64,000 bases of DNA from Escallonia rubra (Eukaryota; Streptophyta; Magnoliopsida; Escalloniales; Escalloniaceae). This document shows, piece after piece, positions 1 through 11,100 of the stretch (position 1 is its first letter; each line of letters begins with the position of its first letter). The DNA lies in contig JAVXUO010000926.1 of assembly GCA_033065855.1 (NCBI GenBank), positions 186,001 to 250,000 on the forward strand, in the 5' to 3' direction. The position numbers and the translations under genes are program-made. The notes beneath the pieces are model-generated. The model was not told the DNA's origin. It saw nothing but the letters and a program-made list of their open reading frames with translations, and searched no databases.

Positions 1-43
1 AAAGGGTGGGTGTGGACAGTACAGCAGTGTTTAGTTTTATCAC

Positions 44-109
44 CTCCTTTGTACTAAGAGTTTTCGCAGGACGAGTTGTTTCTTGAGCCCGAACAATTTT
101 CTGCAAAAT
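44..109 (-). CDS. TAF2: TAF2 exon 11 (residues 464-485)
   Basis: Bounded by ATGCAG|ATTTTG and AAGGAG|GTGATA; 66 nt in phase. It encodes [20 protein letters not shown] and KE, the expected continuation of SFRK in plant TAF2. This proves that the transposon nest between 1931 and 9205 is intronic. The gene continues off the left edge. Confidence 0.9.
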
Positions 110-3100
110 CTGCATATGCGAGAAAAGATTATAACAGCTGTCATCAGCTAACTATTGCAAAACATTGTATGACCATATACACAATCAGTAAGACTAGAAA
201 CCAAACAGATCTTGGTTAGAATTCAGTGTCCAAGAAACTACATCATGTTCTGTTTAAAATGCCACTCCCTCTGTTCATAAAATGGGTATGGCTTTCTGTT
301 TTCGGATGTTTCAGATTGGTCGTACCATTTCTAAATTTAGAGCATAAAATTACATAATGTTCCAAAACTAATTCTAACACTGTCTACCTGAACAAAACCA
401 TCGTAGCCAATCATCGGTATCTCCCCACATCATGCAAGCTACTTCCACCCCACCACTGCCGCCACCATCCTCACTCACCCACTATTATCACCCCCGTTAT
501 CAACCGACGTGCACCACCATCACCACAAATCTCCTCCAAATTTGCACCAGCCAACTCACTCCCATCCCAAAACCTTCAATCGCAAGTAGAAGATTATACT
601 AAGGTGAATCTGGAATCTAGAATTATCAGAAGAAAGAAGTTGCTGATGCATAAGTTAGGGTGTATCTTGCAATTATTTAAATACATCAAGGAATAATTGT
701 CGTATGCAATAACTGGCATTAAAATGTTCTGATTGTCAGATTGGTACCACCAATTCGGAATGGAGGGAGTGATTTCTCATACGGATAGTAGGTAGTTAAT
801 TTTTGTGGCATGAAAATTACACAACCAAGTTCCATACGTGTCATATATCAAATTCAATAGATTCAGTAGCTATGATTGTTAATAAGCCAATCAACTTTCA
901 GCTTCCTGAACTTCGAATCCTATGGTATGCGCTTCTCTGATAATTATCTTAAGCTCGTTAAATGTTATTCTTTTCTTTTTTTCATTTTTCTTTTCTCTCT
1001 CTCTCTCTCTGTGTGTCGCGCGCGCGGCGGGGGGGGGGGGGGGGGGGGGTAAGTGCAAAGTTGTGGACCTTTAACTGGATGTTCAAAAACATATTGGTGG
1101 AGGCAACATGCAGCTTGAAAATGGAAGGAGAGGCAACACAAAAAATTATATATACTTGAAGAATAAAAAGAGGAGGGAGTTGAAAAATCTGGAGTGGAGG
1201 AGATCTATGATTCTCAAAAGGATGAAAAAAGTTCTTCAGTATTGGAGTGTGGTCAGGGGCTCCTCTGTTAATTTTTGTCCATGTAAGCGGAATATTTCTT
1301 GGAATGTATAAGGTCCGAGTGATAGGAGGAAACGGAGAATCTACTCTTGTTTGTTTGGAGAAGACGAAGATGGAATCGGTGTCTAGAAAGAGGTAAGATC
1401 CGAGGGAGGTGGCAGATGGGCAGATTGGGTTACTAGATACCGTGGGAGCAGCTGGAGGCATCCTTGTGATGTGGGACAGCCGTGTTTATTATCAAATTGA
1501 ATGTCAAAACTGGTAAGCATTTATCTTGTTTTTGCCGAAAGTTGTGGATGATGATTTCACCCAGATTTTTTCCAGGGTTTGTGGTCCAGAAAATGTGCAA
1601 GACAATAAAATTCTGTGGCCAGTTGTCAGCGACCTTTAAGAGGTGGTACTTATACGACATTATCTTAAGCAATGAGAGGCTAGGGTGAGGGAGTTTGCTG
1701 GGATACGAGCGAATTCTAAGGCTCATAAATGAGAGATGGAACTAAAGTTCTTCTCCCTACATTCAAAAGTTTTGAACTCCGTAATATAATGTACGAACTA
1801 ACTGAATCCCTAGAAAAACAATAACAAAATTAAGTTTTATTAGAAAAAGAAGTGATAAAATCAAGTTATAGTTATTATTAAAAGCACTTAAAGGCCAGGG
1901 CATGCATCACCGCAATCCAAAACCCAAACCCTAGGAAGCACGGACTCCGGTGCGGGTGCTGATACGATATAGGTGCGGATACGTCATTTTATGAAAAAGG
2001 AGGATACGCGTGCGGCAGGGATACGGCAAATTACACACACACATATATACATATACATATATATCTCTAAAGCACAAACACCCCTCCTAGGGGGGGGGGG
2101 GGGTTTGGTGTCCTAAACGGACGGACACCCCGACACCCTCCGGACACCGCCCGACACGTGTCGGACACCGCCAATCGGTGTGCGAAATTTTTTTTTTATT
2201 TTTTAATTTTCCGACACCGTGTCGGACACTTCATCGAAGAGTGTCAGACACGGTAATGTGCAGTGTCCAACCGTTTGGGGCTACTTTGGAATTTTTGGAA
2301 CTAATTTTGGGGGTCAATCGGTATTAAATGTAATATGTGGGGTTTTTTTAACAGAAACAAATTGTGCCCTAAATCCCTAATCTGAAAAATACACCATCTG
2401 CTTCACTCACCTTACGGCCGTCAGCTTGGAACCACCTCACGGAAGCCATTATCGACTTGTAGCTGTCGCCGGAGCTGTTTGCCAACATTCCAAAGCCGAC
2501 ACCGACGATTCTAGTCGTCGTCGCGAAGACTGCGACTCGCCGGAGCTCACTGCATCATCGACGGAGGTCCTCGCCGCCGTCGCTGACTCACAGGTACCTT
2601 CTGTTCGAAGTCGTCTGTGAGTCGTTTACTCGTTTTGCAAGAGTTTTTTTATTCTCTCCCTTTGTCGAGTGTAGAAGAGTTCTCTTTTTTTTTTTTACTT
2701 AGTTATTTTGTCAACTTAATTTCAAAATGCAATGTGTTAGTGTATATTTATTATTAGTTTATTACTTAATTTCAGAAATGGATGAATCTAGTAGTGCTGT
2801 AAGTGGATCGACATCAACTATGAACGACCCTTTAAAACCGTTGTGGAAATTCGTAGTAAGGACGGGAAAGTCTGCACAAGGGGGAGGAAACTTGCCTTGG
2901 GAGTGCACTTTTTGCAAAGTGTAGAAGAAAGGGTCGTATACAAGGGTGAGGGCACATTTGCTAGCTATAAGCGGTGCTGGGATCAAACCTTGCTCGAAAG
3001 TGACAAAGGACATATTGGAGTTCAAAAGATTGGAGGAAAAAGCCGCAGAGAGAGTAAAAAATGCTTCTAATTTTCAGGTATCTTTACCCCCTACTAGTGG

Positions 3101-6100
3101 ATCCGGTTCTAATGTTGGTGCATGTTCAATAAACATGGAAGAGAATATAAAAAAAAGAAAGGGGACAAATAAACTTGAAGAGGCTTTTAACAATGAGGAG
3201 CGTGAGCAATTAGATCATGAAATTGCTAGGATGTTCTATACGGGGGGTGTGCCATTCAACTTAGCGAGGAACCCACACTATCAAAACTCATATACTTTTG
3301 CCGCTAATCATAAGCTTGGAGGTTATGTTCCACCGGGTTATAATAAGTTGAGGACCACTCTTTTGCAAAAGGAAAAAAGGAATGTTGATAGGTGGTTAGC
3401 ACCGATTTGAGCCATGTGGAGTGAGAAGGGTATAGGTATTGTTAGTGATGGGTGGAGTGACTCGCAAAGGAGCCACTCATTAATATCATGGTTGTCTCTG
3501 ATGGTGCTCCTATGTTTTTGAGAGCAATAGATTGTTCAGGTGATTATAAGGACAAACATTTTATTGCCGGGTTGTTGAAGGACGTGATTGTGGAGGTTGG
3601 GCATGAGAAGGTGGTCCACGTTGTCACAGACAATGCTCCTGTTTGTAAGGCTGCTGGGCAACTTCTTGAGCAACAATTTCCGAGCATTGTTTGGACACCA
3701 TGTGTCGTTCATACTCTTAACTTAGCATTGAGGAACATATGTGCAGCCAAGAAGAATGCGGACAATAATGATATTACTTATATGGAATGTGTTTGGATTA
3801 CTGATGTCATTGGGGATGTTTGGCTAGTTAAGAATTTCATCATGAATCACGCAATGAGATTGGCAATGTTTAATGAGTTTGTGAATTTGAAGTTGCTTTC
3901 TGTGGCCGAAACTCGATTTGCTTCTGCTATTGTGATGCTTAGGAGGATTAAGCTCATTAAGGGTGGTCTTCAAGCCATGGTAATTAGTGATCGTTGGAAT
4001 CTTTATCGGGATGATGTAGCAAAGGCTAGGTTTTTTAAGGAAAAGGTGTTGGATGATGAATGGTGGGATTCCATTGATTACATACTTGCTTTCACTACTC
4101 CTATGTATGACATGCTCAGGATTTGTGATACCGATAGGCCTTGTCTTCACCTAGTCTAAGACATGTGGGATTCGATGATTGAAAAAGTTAAGAAGGCCAT
4201 ATATGAGCATGAAGTGAAAAGACCCGACGAGGAGTCCACCTTCTTTGATGTGGTGCAAAATATTCTTGTAGATCGTTGGAACAAGAATAATACTCCACTT
4301 CACTGCTTGGCACATTCTCTAAACTGAAGGTAATATCATCCTACGTTAACATTTGAGTTGATTTTTTTGGCTTCTAGTCTTGTACTAATGTAGCCCCTTA
4401 CTTATAGTTATATATCTAAATGTGTTCAATGTTTATTACTTTCTTTCATAAGGTACTATACCCGTGAGTGGCTTGACGAGGATCCTTCTTGAGTTCCTCC
4501 ACACAAGGACAATGAGATCAACAAGGAGAGAATGAAATGTTTTCGGAGGTACTTTCCAAACTTGGAGGACCGCAACAAGGTCAATCTAGAGTATGCTGAA
4601 TTTATTGGGCCTAATGGAGATTTTAGAGAGTATGATTCCATCTCTAATCGCTATGGTATGGATCCCAAGACTTGGTGGCTTCTTTATGGTGCAAGTGCAC
4701 CTATCCTCCAAGGCATAGCCTTGAAACTTCTTGCACAACCTTATTCATCATTTTGTGCCGAAAGAAATTGGAGCACGTATTCTTTTATTCACTCGGTGAG
4801 AAGGAACAAGATGACACCCCAACGTGCGGAAGATTTGGGTTTTGTTCATAGCAATCTCCGTCTTTTGTCAAGGAGGACTCCAAAGTATAGCCAAGGGGAG
4901 ACCAAAATGTGGGATGTGGGGGGAGATAATCATGATGGGTTTGAAGATGTCGGGATGCTTCAGTTTGCAAATCTATCGCTTGATGAGCCCAGTGTTATAA
5001 AAAGCGCGCCTAGGCGCAAGGCGCGCTAAGGCTCACCACCCGCGCCTCGCCTAGGCTAGGCTCAGCGCGTTCAAGAAGGCGCGCGCCTGGACTCATCAGG
5101 CACAAGGCGCTGCGCGGCACGGGAGGCGCACGTCTAGGGGGTGTTGAGCCAGGTGTTGAGGATTTCGATGGCGGTTTCTGGCGACGTGGACATGCCGGAG
5201 AAAGCGAGGACGTTCGAGTTGTTGATGGAGCGGGCGTTGAGGGCATCACCGGGCGAGAGGCAGGTGGCGGTGAAGACGCCGGGGAACTTGTTGGCGAAGA
5301 TGGAGACGCCGACGCCAAGGGTTTGGGTGGCCGTGGGGGAGGCTGCGGCGGTGAGCTTACGCGGCGGCCGATCTCCTCGGCGACGGAGTAGTACTTGTCG
5401 GTGCCGAGATCCTCGACGTCGATGCGGAGGTGGGCGACGGCGGCGTCCTTGACGGCCATGCCGAAGCTGTCTGCTCCGGCTATGATCTTGAGGTGGCGGT
5501 TGGTGGTGGCGTCTTGAGCCATAAGCCGGCGGTGGTGTGGTGTGGACTGTAAGGTCGGTACTTGGTTGTTTGAGGTTTGGAAGTTGGTCTACAAAAGACT
5601 CTTGGTCTTTCGTGACATTTGCTTTGTCCGAATACTGCACTGTTATCGCGCACAAAACCAAATATTAACGGTCATATTTACCGGGAGTTAACCGGAATAC
5701 CATTAATTTTGTTTCCGAATTTTTTAACTGTAATTTTTTTGTTTATCGTTTTTGAAAACAATATAAACAAAAGTTGTAGCAGTCTTGCAAAAAACTTAGC
5801 CTCAAAGTATTGGTTATGACATAACATATTTTCTAAACAAAAGCCCTACTCAAAAAGAGGTAAATAAAAGGGGAAGTGATATTTGAATTTCTCTTTTATC
5901 GCTAAAAATCTTAAAAATCACATGTACAACTTTTAGGGACAAAAAAGAGCATAAATATTATCATCTTCCCCTTTCCAAATAAGTACTCCACTTCCCAAAT
6001 ATCAACAATTCTGACCCATCATGATTTATTTTACTTAATTTTATTGTTTTAATGCACTATTATTTATTTATTTTAATATTGCGCCTTGCTTCGAAAAGGC

Positions 6101-6465
6101 GCGCGCCTGCGCCTTGCGCCTAGGCTCCAGGGACCTTTTGCGCCTTAGGTGCGCCTGCGCCTTTAATAACACTGGATGAGCCAGAGATGGAAGCTGAAAT
6201 ATGCAGGGAGGAGAATAATGATGGAGATGGAGGTGGAGGTGAAGAGGACGATGAAGAAGATGACACAATCGATGTAGATTGAGCACTTGATCGACTTATT
6301 ACTGATTTCAATTATTTCCTTTATTTCCTATTCGTATGATTTTGTAAGACTTAATTTCTTACTATGTTGGATTTAACGTTTAAGTATGACTTGTATTTGA
6401 ATTCCTTATTTTGGTAGTTTTTCATTATTATTTGTTATTTTAGATTATGGAATGTATTTGATATT

Positions 6466-6514
<49 letters not shown>

Positions 6515-8094
6515 CTGATCCGTTGAGAGCATGGACAAAATCGTAGTTCTCCCAACCGCGCTCCGACCGCCCATCCTGAAATATGGACGGGCCAGATCGC
6601 GCCTTTTTCGAAAGCTGTCAGTCGTCCGCCATACAGTATGGCGGACGTGTTTTTTTTACATTTTTACCCCTCCGCCCGTCCGCTAAACTGTCCGCCATAT
6701 AGTATAGCGGACGTACATAGGGCCGAAAAAAAAACTAAGTGTTGGGGATGCTTCTTTCTGCTTGACTGTCCGCCATATAGTATAGCGGACGTAAATAGGG
6801 CCGAAAAAAAAACTTTAAGCGTTGGGGATGCTTCTTTCTGCTTGACTGTCCGCTATATAGTATAGCGGACGTACTTTAATGTTCTGACACACTCTCTCTC
6901 TCCCATCAATTTCTGACTCTCTCTCTCTCTCCTCTTAAATACCCATCCGCTACATAATGTAGCGGATGATGGACATGAAAGTAAAAGTGTTTCACACATC
7001 TGTCCAAACTTCTTGCTTTCAATCATCTCGCAAGGCTCGGCAAGTGTTTCACGCTCGAAGTTTCGCTCTTCAGGATGAAAGTGACGAAGAAGTGATCCGA
7101 GAACCAACTAGACGGGCTCCTTGTCAGGCTACACCTCACGTGAAACTCATCCAATCGCACCATCACGTTTGCCAGTCGCTCACCCACGACCACACCTCCG
7201 TCAATCGGTCAATCGCAGACCCACGGCCTACAGCGGCCACCAACAAAACTCAGATCATAAAAAATGATCTGGGTTTCAATTGGGTCTCAAAATTTCAAAT
7301 GAGTCTCAAAATTTTAATTGGGTCTCAGTTTTCGCAAACCCAAAATGGGGTTGCCACAGCAGGTGGATTGCTGCCGGAAGCGGAGCTGCCGTCCTCGGTC
7401 CTATGTACGGAAGCGGAGCTGCCTTCCTCCGTCGTCGCCAGAAGCGGAGCTGCCGTCCTCGGTCGTCGCCGGAAGCGGAGCTGCCTTCCTCGGCCGTCGC
7501 CGAAAGCGGAGCTGCCTTCCTCGGCCGTCGCCGGAAGCGGAGCTGCTTTCCTCGGCCGTCGCCGGAAGCGGAGCTGCCTTCCTCCGTCGTCGCCGGAAGC
7601 AAAGCTGCCTTCCTCTGTCGTCGCGCGCCAAGAGGCTTCATTTTCCCTTCGGTTTCTAGCATGGACGAGAGAGAGAGAGTCAGAGAGTTAATTAGAGAAA
7701 GAGAAAATGATGATGAGAGAGAGGAGAGAGAAAGGAAAAATGTCAGAACATTAAATGAGGAAAATGAGAGAGAAAGAGGAAAAAGTCATGAGATTAGTCC
7801 GCTACATAATGTAGCGGATGGAACATGACCGTATTTTTGTCAAAAAACCATCCGCTACATTATGTAGCGGACGAACTTAAAAAAAACGTAAAAAAAAAAA
7901 TTGGACAGTCCGCGATACAATGTAGCGGACGGGCGGAGGGGTAAAAATGTAAAAAAACCCGTCCGCCATATTGTATGGCGGACGACTGACAGCTTTTGAA
8001 AAAGGCGCGATCTGGCCCGTCCATATTTCGGGATGGACGGTCAGATCGCGTTTGCAAGATCTCCTATTTTGCCCACGCTCTCAACGGATCAGCT

Positions 8095-8142
<48 letters not shown>

Positions 8143-11100
8143 AAAATATTAAAAAAATAGCGGTGTCCTGCGGTGTCCAAAATCCAATTTTTTGGAAATT
8201 GCGGTGTCCGGTGTCCCCGTCGGTGTCGGTTTCCGACACCGTGTCCGTGCTACCTATATATATATATATGTATATATACATACACATATATATATATATA
8301 TACATACATATACATACATATATACATACGTATACATACATATATATATATATATACATACATACGTATACATACATATATATATAGATACACACACACA
8401 CACTCTTATTTATGTGAATAATATGGTCTTTATATGTGTAACAAAGATTAATCCTTCTAACCATATTAGTTAGAAAGTTTGTTAAATCGGCGGGCTGTTT
8501 TGGAATTATTAAAATTTTATAGCTGAATATAGTATTGCTTGTTTGGTTTTGGGTATTACTAGTATTTCTAAAAATGTATGGGATTAGTTTGGATAATAAG
8601 CTAATAAGTGGGTTCCAAATAAAGGCATTGGAAACTAAAAAGTCATGTAGCAGCAGTAACATCGAGAAGAGAGAGAGTCTTCTTCCAAGACAATAATAGA
8701 GGCAGTAACATTGAGAAGGGAGACAGTCTTCCTCTTCTTCCAAGACAATAACAGGGGCTGTCCTTTTCCAAGACGAGCCATCAGGTACCTCCTCCTTCTC
8801 CTTTATTCTTCTTCTTGTTTATTTTTCTTCTTCTTCTTTCTTTTTCTTCTTCGGTAATCACACGATGATGTCCATAGCCGGACACAGTCGTCGCCGACTT
8901 CCAGTCGCTGCCTCTTTCTTCTTCTTCTTCTTTTTCTTTTCTTCTTCTTCCTCTCGCTTCCCAAGGTCGCCAATCATTATTCTGACCCAGATAACTTGTT
9001 CCCAGATTTGACTTTGAGCCCTCAAGCACCCGGTGCGTGTCCAAGCCGTGTCCCTGCCATGTCAGAGCCGCACCCGAAGGTCAGCAAATTAATTGAAAAA
9101 TTAAATTATTATGGACACGCACCCCGTGCACACCCAGCCGCACCCGCAACCGATCTGCACCCAGTGCTGGTGCGTCGGCCGAAACGCCGCACCTGTGCTT
9201 CATAGCCCAAACCCCAATTGAAACCCAGTTCATAGGCAGGTCTTATGATTCAACAATCTCCCCTCTGTCCTTGCCTTCTCAGTAAGGGGCAATCTTAACC
9301 TTGTCAGAACTCCCTCTTTAACCGACGTGGCCACACCTGTCTAAACACCACTACAACTCGATTTGCACCTAATCAATAATTTTCCCTTCCTTTTCTGTTG
9401 TCTATCACTCTATCAACTCAATGTATGGACCTCATGACATGCCTTTTACCCGGTCAAAATAACTGCTGCTTCAATAGCGACCTGTGAATTCTCGACTTTC
9501 GCTACCATCCCAAACAAAAAGTGGAAAAAAGTAGTGATTTCGAGCAACAGAAAGCAGTTAGAAAACTAAACAGAAGACGTTACTTATTTGTGCTGAATAT
9601 CAGTTCCGCCTCTTACACGGATACTCTAGGCAGTTCACAAAGGCCAAGAGGTGAATATCAGTTACGGCCAATATAATCCAAGCTTGAGCTACCCAAACAG
9701 TCAGCCAGTAGCAGGTAGGTGGATCCAAATTTTAGACTTAAGGAATCCAACAGACCTAAAATTGTGCTTTAATATGGACTGACCATCCCAGGAAACAAAT
9801 CCTTAGAACTTCAGGGATTCATGATTTATCATTACTTATCTGTTTTAGAAGTTTTAAACTAGAGATAGATAAGAAGTAAACAGCTCAAGAATTTAGCAAA
9901 GGGACTGGCAAACAGAGCAATAGCGCAAGAAACAAAACAATAGTATCAGCTCTGAGGCTCTTACTTTGCGAAAGGACTCGGGCCCCATCTGCTTTTCCAA
10001 CATTTGGAGGACTGCTACCTGGTAGATAATATAAAAGACAGTCACAAGTTTTATATGATCTTCAAAACAAATAAACGGAACTACTGTCAAAAAAAGAAAA
10101 GAAGAAATGACAAGAAAAAAGAATAAATAAAAAAGCAGAAGATCAACTTACAGACTTCCATGATCTTATTTTGCCGTATAAGCCAATGCACTGGGTTCCA
10201 TACAAATCCTTAGATGAAGCAGAGGAGCTTAAGGCAGTCGCAACACTATCATCTGCTTTGCAAACAGCACAGTTCGCCTGCACATAATCAAAGAACTTGT
10301 TAGAAAAGTGAGGGCAAATCTACACCATAAGCAAGAATATTGGAAGCTTCACCAGCAGTACACTTCTATGTAATCTACAGTTAAGAAAGAGATGGAATTA
10401 GATATGTGCAGCCTTAAAAGGAAACAGAACCTTGTACCGCCTGTAACGTGCTTCATTATTTCCCAGAAACTGCTTTATAAATGAATCAGTTAGAAATCCA
10501 GCAAGACCATCCAACAACCACTCTGCCAATAAACATCAAAATAAATGCATCAGAATAAATAGCCATTCACCACTAGTGGCGATAAATATGAAATATCACA
10601 TGAATATTCTGAAAGTTTACCATCACTTGGTGCCTCTGCAGTGATATACACTCCAAACCATTGTCTTGCAAGGGCATATGCAAGTTTAATTCTCGTCTCT
10701 ATGGTCTGTTAAAACAATCCATCAGCACAACCATAAAGCTAGCAATGAACTGTGAACAAATACCACTAAAAAGAAGGAAAGATCTAAATAAAACCAATAA
10801 CTATAAAACAAATAAGAACTTTCTGACGTACAAAAGCTCATAAATACTACATTTAACATAATCATTAGTATGACATGGAGATTTAAAGGATGCACAACTT
10901 TCCAAATCATGACAGTTCTTTCTTCAACTTATTTCATGGTTTAGCTTCTAGTAAGGCCTTTCAAGAGGAGAAAAATCATGGAGGCAGAGAAAAGCTTAAG
11001 TGGACAGAAGCGAGCAGAGGAAGGCTGGCCAGAGAATATTGCTTTGCGTGAAAGTGATCTGTCATGTATAAACAAAGAGTAGGATGCTGATGAGTGGCTG

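Larger units (their letters stand above)
2778..6282 (+). pseudogene. hAT transposase (BED finger, DUF659, dimerisation domain), broken
   Basis: The coding order is that of plant hAT transposases. A BED-type zinc finger begins at about 2826 (ECTFC, then [19 protein letters not shown]). The DUF659 region is at 3420-4160 ([34 protein letters not shown]). The C-terminal dimerisation domain is at about 4660-4870 ([37 protein letters not shown]). The acidic C-terminus [13 protein letters not shown] ends at 6282. An upstream exon ends at a CAG|GTACC donor (2593), with an acceptor at 2775. Another intron fits 4330-4452. Damage includes an in-frame TAG after CTFCKV, a stop and frame change near 3408-3480, a stop after LHLV (4157-4159), TGA in place of an expected Pro codon near 4325, and a transposon inserted in the Asp-Glu-Pro codons at 4982-4989. 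It cannot make active transposase. Confidence 0.9.
2071..8251 (+). mobile_element. Inner hAT transposon (formerly autonomous, broken)
   Basis: The ends AGCACAAACAC (2071) and, on the minus strand, AGCACGGACAC (8251) are inverted. Both subterminal regions are packed with GGTGTCCGACACC-type repeats (2107-2260 and 8161-8250), the usual binding-site arrangement of hAT elements. Between them is a transposase remnant (2778-6282). The element is itself interrupted by a DRT102-bearing hAT at 4990-6174 and a palindrome-rich element at 6510-8097; without them it would be about 3.4 kb, a normal hAT size. I see no clean target duplication, because both flanks are TA/CA microsatellite. Confidence 0.7.
1931..9205. 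mobile_element. Outer hAT-type transposon with 8-bp target duplication
   Basis: The left end CTAGGAAGCACGGAC and right end (minus strand) CTATGAAGCACAGGTG form a short imperfect inverted repeat. They are flanked by the perfect 8-bp direct repeat CCCAAACC at 1923-1930 and 9206-9213, the size hAT transposases make. Subterminal DNA on both sides is rich in GTGCGG/CCGCAC-type words. Excluding the element nested inside it (about 2071-8251), it is only about 1.1 kb and has no coding sequence of its own, so it looks non-autonomous. It lies entirely within TAF2 intron 10. Confidence 0.72.

Noticed and set aside
2063-2070. Target duplication for the inner hAT
   Set aside because: Left flank ATCTCTAA and right flank ACCTATAT do not match; both lie in simple repeats.
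5141-5452. Plus-strand frame in the captured fragment
   Set aside because: It is antisense to the DRT102 similarity, which is clearly on the minus strand.
5138-5522. Functional DRT102 gene
   Set aside because: An internal stretch is deleted, the frame changes, the C-terminal half is missing and it lies inside transposon ends.
7280-7828. Overlapping long open frames over the 31-bp repeats
   Set aside because: They are frame-shifted readings of one minisatellite; the same phrase appears in three frames on each strand.
6623-7983. CRISPR-like array from regularly repeated palindromes
   Set aside because: Spacing is irregular, repeats are mirrored in the two arms of a transposon-like unit, and this is a plant nuclear sequence.
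8081-8743. 220-residue minus-strand frame rich in Tyr, Ile and Val
   Set aside because: Most of it is a translation of TA/TACA microsatellite.
10431-10705. Active M1 aminopeptidase
   Set aside because: The HExxH histidines and both catalytic or ligand Glu residues are replaced, as in all TAF2 proteins.
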